Positions 57,047 through 64,000 of a DNA stretch of 64,000 bases are shown piece after piece. The translations under genes were made by a program, and so were the position numbers. The DNA comes from Agroathelia rolfsii (lineage: Eukaryota; Basidiomycota; Agaricomycetes; Amylocorticiales; Amylocorticiaceae), in assembly GCA_018343915.1 (NCBI GenBank), contig JABRWF010000004.1, positions 3,038,001-3,102,000 of the forward strand. Direction: 5' to 3'. The notes under the pieces are model-generated. The model was not told the origin of the DNA. It did no database searches and saw only the letters and a program-made list of their open reading frames with translations. Every line of letters begins with the position of its first letter. The first letter of the stretch is position 1.

Positions 57047-58513
57047 ATGAGCACATGAAAGGGCACCTCTTACAAGCCTAAAGAAGTTCCAGTCCCGTGG
57101 GCCACTAAATCCACCGCCTCCCCTCCCGAAGTTACAAAAGAAATCGCATTGAGCTCCACTCCGCATTTATCCGAAGAAGAAGAAGAAGAATCCGGAGAAG
57201 AAGCCATATCTACACAAGCATCTCCCCCCAAGACACCTGAAGGACAAGAAGAAGCTCCTTCAGAATATCCCTCCCCTTCCAAATTCCGTTGGCATTTTAC
57301 TACAGAAGCTTCATATCCCGAATCACCCATTGTACCACATCCTTCCCCCTCTAAAAGCCACTGAGAACACTATCAAGAAAAGCGCAGAGAAACTTTGGAA
57401 GAAGAAGAACCTACCACAATGTCACTGCCACAGGAACTTGGCCAGATCTTAGCACTCCTACAAGCAAACCAGGCCCAAATCCAAAACTCCATGGAGCAAA
57501 TGCAGGAGACTCAAGCCCGCTTTGCCGACCTCCTTGAAAGGGAACAACCAGCCCCCACTATAGTCGCAGCCTCATCTGCTCCAAAAGAGATAGGGCAAGC
57601 CCCTGAAAAATTTTCCGGTGATTGGTCGAAGTACCAATCTTTTGTCTTTGGCTTTGAAAACCACATTAAGCTGAACCTGAAGATATACGCTTCCAACTAC
57701 ACAAAAGCACGTTACTTTGTAGGGCTGCTGGAAGGGGCTCCAAAGGCCTAGAGTCAAAAATTTGATGATGCAATTGACACTAAGGGGTTCAATTTCGAAA
57801 AGGACCTCTATGCAAAATTCAAAGCGCTGTACGGAGCAAGGGACTTTGGCAGAATAGCTCTCCAGAAGTTACAGGACCTGAAACAAGGCACTTCATCGGT
57901 TACAGACTTCACAGCCACTTTCTCTACTCTTGCCAACCAAACTAAATTATCAGGTGAGGATCTTCGAGTCCGCTATTGGCAGGCCCTTTCCCCAAAGATT
58001 AAAAACATCATTGGTGGCTATCCAAAGGAGCGCTGTAATTCCTTGGAAAATCTGATGGAAGCAGCTATAGATGCAGAAGAAGGCTTACGTGATGCTGGAG
58101 TTTGGATGGATGGCTGGAAACCACGCCCCCAATTCCAGAATACACAAGGGACTGCTGTGAATCCAATCACAATCAATGCAGCACAAGCCTTGCCTGCTCC
58201 TTCAAACTCAGCCACACAAGGAAGTCATTGCCCACCATGAGATCTCAGTACGGTACAGTGCTATAATTGCCAGCAATGGGGGCACTTTGCTTCCAACTGC
58301 ACGAACCCCAGGGTGTCTCATTACTAAGGGTCTAGGCCAAAGGTATAAGCAACCACAAGCCCGGCCACCCCATCTGTGGACCAGCTAGGAAGCCCCGCTA
58401 CTGCTGACAATATCAATGAAGGCTCCTTGATGATGACAATGGCCAATCTTCAAGCACTTGTAGAACAGCAAGCTATGGCACTCACCGCCTTTAAGAACAA
58501 GGCAGGTTTTTAG
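57047..58513 (+). pseudogene. gag: B3 gag, multiple stops
   Basis: Family-B Gag start ATG 57047 with TGA as codon 4 (57056-57058). The acidic N terminus, coiled-coil-like MEQMQETQARFADLLERE, Gag core (KYQSFVFGFENHIKLN, YFVGLLEGAPKA), and knuckle region (CYNCQQWGHFASNC) are recognisable. Further in-frame stops include 57362-57364 TGA, 57749-57751 TAG (Trp lost), 58238-58240 TGA and 58325-58327 TAA. The slippery heptamer is AGGTTTT (58504-58510), not GGGTTTT. Non-functional. Confidence 0.9.
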
Positions 58514-60069
58514 AAGGGTCGACGGAAAGGGCTATTTTGGCCGACCCATATCTTACAAACTGGTTTTCTTCTTTTCTTTCTCTTAATTCTGTTTCTATCT
58601 CTAGTGCGCATGGACAGCACCTCCATATCCCAATTATGTTCCATGGACAATTTTCCTCTCTTGTAACACTAGCAATGATTGATTCTGGTGCCTCCTCATC
58701 TTTTATTCATTCATGCTTCATTAAAGAAAATAAAATAAATATAAAAAGATTACCATGCTCCATTCCTGTACATAACATAGACAACTCCCTAAACACACAA
58801 GGGGAAATACAAGATATTGCTATCCTAGAAACAAGCATAGGAGGAATACGAAAGAAACTTCCATTCTTAGTCACCAATATCGGACAAGAAAATATGATCC
58901 TGGGTATTGACTGGCTCTGGTTGGAAAACCCGGTAATAGATTGGTCAGCAGGCAAAGTAACACACACGGACCGCCTAGCCATCTCTTCCAGTCTGTTACT
59001 AGAATGGGCTTCTAAGTACATGTCAGTCTTCTCAAAAGAAGCTTCCCAAAGACTACTACTCAGAAAACCTTGGGATCATAAAATCGAGCTCAAAGATGGG
59101 GCACAACTCCAAAGAAGCAAAGTGTATCCCCTCTTGGTGAAAGAAGAAGAAGCACTGGTTGATTATCTTAAGGAGAATCTCAAAAAGTGCTACATCAGAA
59201 AATTGGAAAGTCTAATTGCTGCCCCCATGTTCTTCGTCCTGAAAAAGAATGGTTCACTTCGTCCAGTCCAAGATTATCATAAACTCAATGCAGAAACAAT
59301 CGAGAATGCTTACCCCCTCCCTCTTATTTCTGAGTTACAAGACAAAATGACAAAGTTCAAAACATTTTGCAAAATTGATTTACAATGGGGGTTTAACAAT
59401 ATCCGAATCAGGGAAGGCAATGAACATAAAGCCACCTTCATTACCAATAAAGGATTATTTGAACCCACTGTGATGATATTTGGACTCTGTAATGCACCTG
59501 CCACAATGCAGACAATGATGGACAACCTGTTCTATAAGTTTAACCAGTTAGGATGGCTTGTCTATTACATTGATGACATCATTATTGGCGCACAAACTGA
59601 GGCCGAACTACGCAAAAGGGTTTTAGAAGTTCTGGGAGTTCTCAAGGCAAACGATTTATTCGTGAACCTCGAAAAGTTTGAGTACAACATTCCCAAAGTA
59701 GATATCCTAGGTGCCTTAGTCTCCTTTGGTTCCATCTGTATGACCCCCAAGAAAATCAAAGCAATCCTGGAATGGCCGACCCCCCAAAAGGTCTCTGACG
59801 TCCGAAGATTCCGTAGGCTCGCTAATTACTACTGACACTTCATCAAAAACTTTGCCCAGATTTGTAAGCCACTAGATCATTTAACCGGAAAAACTGATTG
59901 GAAATGGGGCATGGAAGAACAGGAAGCATTTGACAGTCTGAAGAAATCTTTTATGTCAGCACCAGTACTCGGAGCTTACTCGCAAACAGCAGAAACATGA
60001 TTGGAATCAGATGCCTCTAACTTTGCTACCGGGGCCATCTTACTTCAAAAACAGGGTGATGGTTCTTGG
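58510..60069 (+). pseudogene. pol: B3 pol, truncated by A3 in RNase H
   Basis: Protease [13 protein letters not shown] with MFFVLKKNGSLRPVQDY (a Pro-to-Leu change in FVPKK), FGLCNAP and YIDDIIIGAQ, then the start of RNase H (LESDASNFATGAILLQ) until the A3 insertion in the GDGSW segment. Stops at 59833-59835 and 59998-60000, both TGA. Integrase and chromodomain would lie beyond A3, outside the window. Confidence 0.9.
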
Positions 60070-61072
60070 TGTTATGAGTTGGACATTTTTCGCATTTTCC
60101 TTACGAACATGTATATATTTTTATTGTATTTTTACGATTTTTATTGATTGAGAAATGGACAAAATACCTTGCAGGCGACGTCTTGACACGCGTGTTACTG
60201 GCTGTGTTAGCCCCACGTGACAGGAGCATTCGTGACAAGAGTATATTAGGAAGGCGGAGTCTAGATCATTCCTTTTCATCAAAAGGTCTAGACTCAGGAA
60301 CCAGGGACGTTCCGATCACTGTGCGATTACTAAGGAGTACTAGACTCATCATTCCGATCGGTTGCTCATCGGACTTAGGCACAAAGCACTGCCCCTGCAT
60401 TCTAGTCATTTCCGCTTACGAACCCTGCTGCGCACAGACCATCAAGGCTGCGCACGGGCCCTTCATTTTATGTATAAATACAAGCCTATAGCCCTTACCT
60501 GAACCTTAGCTTTGACCTTTTCGCCTTCAGGTAAGGGCACCCCCCTCTTGTATACTTACATAAAAACTAATATATCTTTCGCCTTCAGGCTTATTCACGT
60601 CCTAGCCCACTACTCTCACCCTCTCCTCTATTTAGTATAAGGCCTCAAGGGCATCTAAGTAGAGTACGTAAACCCCTAGTATCAGAGGGGATAAGACGAT
60701 AAGTAACATAAGCCCTCAATACACTGAGGCAATTGCGCGTGACAAAACCCTGTTCATTCAGGTAGGGGCAGAAACAAGTCCCCTTAGGCGTTAGTTGTAG
60801 TATGGAGGGCTAAGCCGCCTACTCCAAGTAAGAAAACTTAGTGAAACCTATTTGACGCGAAGAGAGCACACGGGAAGCCTCTGGCTAGAGTACCGAACGC
60901 AATCATAGCAAAGTAGGATTCCTGAGTTACTATTACAAAGGATAGCAACGGGAGCACGTACGCGCCTACAAAAGACCAAACATATATACGTGTAAAAGGG
61001 ACCTTACAGTCCACCTTCGTACCTTCGAGAGGGTTGCGTCATTTGGTTAAGTCAAGTGCATAAGCCTTGACA
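60070..61072 (+). repeat. A3 5' LTR
   Basis: 1003 bp, TGTTATGAG..CCTTGACA. TATAAATA at 60473 and primer segment AGCTTTGACCT at 60508-60518, 35 bp on; it pairs with its primer site with one G-U. Confidence 0.94.
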
Positions 61073-61485
61073 TTAGGTCGAAGCTATACCTAACCTACTG
61101 TCGAGCCTCGCTCCAGTGTGCAGTCTGATTCACTGCCAAATAGCACAAGCAAGAAAAAGATTTTATATACGTTTCCTTTGTCAAATTTGATTTTGGGCTT
61201 GAACTGTTTGCGGAAGCAATTAGCTGAGATCTAATACTCAGTTTAACCCGTTCAGATTTAGGCTTGGGAGTACCTGCACGTTCCAGGGAAACCTTGTGTC
61301 GTTACCCGAAGGCGCTACTGCAGGGTTAGCCTGCTGCTTCTAGGGACACCTCTTTAGGTGCAAAACTACCTGCCCAATCAAATCCTTTTATTCCTTTTTG
61401 ATTACGTTACCAGAGGCACTCCGCTTGGTGCCTGAGTGTTGAAGAAAACAAAAGAATCTGTGTTGAGCCTTAGCTCCACAAGTAT
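61073..61485 (+). other. A3 leader
   Basis: Primer site followed by ~400 bp of non-coding leader shared with A1, A2 and A-fold; no ORF supported. Confidence 0.78.
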
Positions 61486-62988
61486 ATGAGCCAATTCAGA
61501 AAGGGAAAGGCACCCGCACAACCTGCACCCAAAACCTCCGCACGACCTTCTGTATCCGCCCCTGCCCCTCAGCCTACGTTTTCCCAACCACCCAAAGTAC
61601 CTACTCCGCCTAAGCTTCCTTCTCCCCCTAAACCAGCAACACCTGAAGAATCCGAGGAGGAAGAAGACGACGAAGAAGAACCTGAGGAAGAGTATCCCTC
61701 CCCATCTGACTTCCGCCAGCCCGAACCTGTACCAGAACCCGTTGCATCCCGCACCCGCTCCCGCGTTCCTACCCCTGTTGTCACACCTAAAGTCCGTACC
61801 CCTGTTCCAACCCCACAAACCCGTACTCCTGCCATCACTCGTCCCGCGTCCCCCGCCATGTCAGCAGGATTCGAACAATTCTTAGGTCAGATGCTGGAAA
61901 TGCAGCGCCAGACCACGGAGATGATGCGTCACATGACCGAGACGCAAAGAAAGTTGGTCAAAATTGCAGATCGACCTGCACCTACTCCCGTTCCAGCCCC
62001 GGCCCCTCAGGTGGTCACCGTGTCCTCTACCAAGGAAAGAGGAAAAGAGCCTTCAAAGTTCTTGGGTGATTGCGAGAAATACAAGGATTTTATCCTAGGT
62101 TTTGAAAATTATCTAGGCCTAAACCCTACCTTGTATAGCTCGGATCGCAATAAGGGTAGGCTGTTAATTTCATTGTTGGAAGGAGGCCCGAGAAGGTGGT
62201 CGGAGAAATGGTCCGACATGATCAAACAGGAAGAGGAGGGAGAAGTTAAGGCAGAAAACCCTTTTGTCTTCCAGGACTTCTATAAGGCGTTCCGAGGCCT
62301 ATATGGGTCTTGGGATTATAAGAGGTCTGCACTGGACAAGCTGAAAAGCTTAAAACAAGGGTCCCATAGTACACAGGACTACATCACGGATTTTTGGTCC
62401 ACAGCGCAACAAACGGATCTATCTGAGGAAGATTGGCGCGTAAGGTTCCTAGATGGGTTAAATCCCAAAATCCGGAATGTACTTGGAGGATGGGACCAGT
62501 CCAATCTGGAAACGGTCCAAAAGGCAATGGACGCAGCTCTACGTGCTGAACAAGGGCTGCGCTCAGCAGGACTTTGGCAAGATACATGGAGACCTCGGGT
62601 ACCCGTGGCAGGTTCCGCTGCACATCCTATTACGATCAATGCAGCCCAGGTTGCATTGCCTCAGACTAGTCAACCCTCATTCCAGGGAAGACCATCGTTC
62701 CCACCCAGGGATTGGTCTAAAGCACAATGCTTCCACTGTGGCCAGCTAGGTCATCCAAAACGCCGTTGCCCTCTTCTGGGTTACAAACCGAGACCATCTG
62801 GACCCGTGGGTCAAGCCTCGATCTCGGCCTCAACCCAGCCGGCTCCAGCACCTGCAGCTGTTACTGCACCCCCGCCTTCTTCTTCGACGAACCCGCCGGC
62901 ATATTCAGTCCCAGACCACGTTATGCAGATCATGGAAGAGCAAGCAGCCGCAATCGCTGCGCTAAAAGATCAAATGGGTTTTTCTTAG
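61486..62988 (+). CDS. gag: A3 Gag, intact
   Basis: 500 residues starting MSQFRKGKAPAQPAPKT. Residues 1-50 proline-rich; ~52-72 acidic (EESEEEEDDEEEPEEE); ~75-125 proline/threonine repeats (SRTRSRVPTP, KVRTPVPTP); ~125-165 helical QFLGQMLEMQRQTTEMMRHMTE; ~190-360 Gag core (KDFILGFENYLGLNP, WSEKWSDMIK, GSWDYKRSALDKL, RVRFLDGLNPKIRNVLGG), where A1 and A2 have a TGA but A3 reads Arg; ~425-440 knuckle C-FH-C-GQLG-H-PKRR-C; C-terminal [21 protein letters not shown]. Slippery heptamer at 62976-62982. Confidence 0.95.
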   Translation: MSQFRKGKAPAQPAPKTSARPSVSAPAPQPTFSQPPKVPTPPKLPSPPKPATPEESEEEEDDEEEPEEEYPSPSDFRQPEPVPEPVASRTRSRVPTPVVTPKVRTPVPTPQTRTPAITRPASPAMSAGFEQFLGQMLEMQRQTTEMMRHMTETQRKLVKIADRPAPTPVPAPAPQVVTVSSTKERGKEPSKFLGDCEKYKDFILGFENYLGLNPTLYSSDRNKGRLLISLLEGGPRRWSEKWSDMIKQEEEGEVKAENPFVFQDFYKAFRGLYGSWDYKRSALDKLKSLKQGSHSTQDYITDFWSTAQQTDLSEEDWRVRFLDGLNPKIRNVLGGWDQSNLETVQKAMDAALRAEQGLRSAGLWQDTWRPRVPVAGSAAHPITINAAQVALPQTSQPSFQGRPSFPPRDWSKAQCFHCGQLGHPKRRCPLLGYKPRPSGPVGQASISASTQPAPAPAAVTAPPPSSSTNPPAYSVPDHVMQIMEEQAAAIAALKDQMGFS

Positions 62989-64000
62989 GGTCAGCTGAAA
63001 GGGCTATTCAGTCTGACCAATATGTACAAAACAGACTTTCCTCCTTTTCCTCTTGTAACAACATTTCTATTTCATCCTCTTCTTATTTTTCCCTTGCAGG
63101 TGCGAATGGACAGCACCTCAAGGTTCCTATCATGTTCCATGGACCTTTTAAAAATTTCTCTACCTTTGCTATGATAGATTCTGGTGCATCTTCTTCATTT
63201 GTAAACTATAGATACGTACAAAAACACAAAATCCCTATAAAAAAATTACCTCGCCCCATCCTGCTATATAATATCGATAACTCTGCCAATCAGATTAGGA
63301 AGATTGAATCCGTTGCCATACTCGATACCACGATCAGATCCGAACGAAAGTACTTGCCCTTATGCGTTGTAGACATCGGCCAAGAAGATGTTATTCTTGG
63401 CATCAATTGGTTGCGACTCGAAAACCCCGTTATTGACTGGAAATCTGCTGAGGTTACATTTCTACCCGAAAAGGAAGTCATACAAGCCACTACTACGATG
63501 CCGCCTAGATATGAGGATTTCGCTGATGTTTTCTCTGAAGAGGAAGCGAGTAGATTACCTAGCCACAAATCGTCAGACCATAAGATTGAGCTGCTTGATG
63601 AAACCAAGCTCAGACAAGGGCGTGTATACCCCCTCAGCAGCAATGAAACTGATGCACTCAATGAATGGATTGACGACAACCTGGCCAAGGGATATATTCG
63701 TAAATCTGAAAGTGAATTCGCCGCCTCAATGTTCTTTGTACCCAAGAAGAATGGAAAGCTCCATCCTGTCCAGGATTATCGTGCCCTCAACGAGCAAACA
63801 GTCAAAAATGCCTACCCCCTTCCCTTAATCTCCGAAATTGTCGAGCACATGACCAGATTCCGTTGGTTCACCAAGATCGACCTACGAGCAGGATTCAACA
63901 ACATTCGGATTAGGGAAGGAGATGAACGCAAGGCCGCCTTCATCACATCACGTAGACTTTTTGAACCCTTGGTTATGCCCTTTGGACTTTGCAATGCTCC
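62982..64000 (+). CDS. pol: A3 pol, N-terminal part, open to the right edge
   Basis: About 340 codons in the -1 frame with no stop seen: linker, protease [14 protein letters not shown], then RT through [40 protein letters not shown] and MPFGLCNA. The rest is outside the window. Frameshift stem GGTCAG/CTGACC follows the gag stop as in A1. Some changes (Gly to Arg in TTIRSER, for example) are present but no catalytic residue visible here is lost. Confidence 0.9.

Larger units (their letters stand above)
54094..60069 (+). mobile_element. B3: family-B chromovirus, 5' three quarters, cut by A3
   Basis: 5' LTR (54094-56573, holding a Tc1-like transposon), primer site AGGTCGAAGCT (56576-56586), leader, gag and pol up to RNase H, where A3 begins. 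Many in-frame stops and CpG losses make it older than B1 and B2. Left TSD candidate AGTAC (54089-54093); the 3' end is outside the window. Confidence 0.92.
60070..64000 (+). mobile_element. A3: family-A chromovirus, 5' half, running off the right edge
   Basis: 5' LTR, primer site AGGTCGAAGCT (61075-61085), leader, intact gag and the start of pol. Left flank CTTGG (60065-60069). Inserted in B3 pol. It has the best-preserved family-A gag in the window. Confidence 0.95.

Noticed and set aside
45005..60069. Identical flank CTTGG at A2 and A3, suggesting sequence-specific targeting
   Set aside because: Other family-A TSDs here are CCTAG, TTCTT, CAAAT and GAAGA, with no shared motif; two matches are not enough.

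Overview
This 64 kb window is almost entirely transposable-element DNA. I found no host protein-coding gene I could support. The elements point to a filamentous fungus, most likely a basidiomycete (inference from the families, not proven by the sequence). They are chromodomain-bearing Ty3/gypsy LTR retrotransposons of the Tf1/sushi type, a Tc1-like DNA transposon, and many solo LTRs. CpG-to-TpG/CpA decay separates old copies from young ones. The density of nested chromoviruses and the absence of host genes suggest heterochromatin, possibly centromeric or pericentromeric.

Local names: family A has ~1.0 kb LTRs starting TGTTATGAGTTGG; family B has ~0.85 kb LTRs starting TG[T/C]CATGAGAAGG or TGTTATGAGAAGG; C (~0.87 kb), E (0.98 kb) and F (partial) are other LTR families; D is a B-like variant. 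Five-base target-site duplications (TSDs) let most of the nest be resolved.

Layout. 1-21405: minus-strand B element (B0), running off the left edge, holding a solo LTR-A (1565-2568), a complete A element (A1, 3207-10719) and, in its 5' LTR, a fold-back A derivative (12129-21351) that itself carries a complete B element (B1, 12875-20058). 21455-37752: two minus-strand C elements in tandem that appear to share an LTR, invaded by a solo B LTR that carries the best-preserved element (B2, 21800-29001) and by solo LTRs A, C and B. 37753-40706: 5' ends of two more nested minus-strand B elements (P and Q) plus a solo LTR-D. 40712-41809: an older LTR-C split by a solo LTR-E. 41810-44590: unassigned sequence and LTR fragments, one holding a 126-bp insert with a tRNA-like gene and its own TSD. 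44591-54093: a second fold-back-type B element (B4) carrying a complete A element (A2, 45010-52503). 54094-64000: plus-strand B3, whose 5' LTR contains a Tc1-like transposon (54853-56473) and whose pol is cut by A3 (60070 to the right edge).

How the elements work: families A and B encode Gag (basic/proline-rich N terminus, one CCHC knuckle) and, in the -1 frame, Pol (protease, RT, RNase H, integrase with zinc finger, DD35E core and C-terminal chromodomain). Three features stand out. (1) No tRNA primer site; instead an 11-base site two bases inside the 5' LTR complements an 11-base LTR segment lying exactly 35 bp from the TATA box, in families A, B and C with different sequences, implying Tf1-like self-priming. 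(2) A conserved GGGTTTT slippery heptamer plus a downstream stem at the gag/pol junction. (3) Two integrated fold-back cDNAs whose free end is a ~22-bp inverted copy of the LTR start joined to gag at a microhomology.
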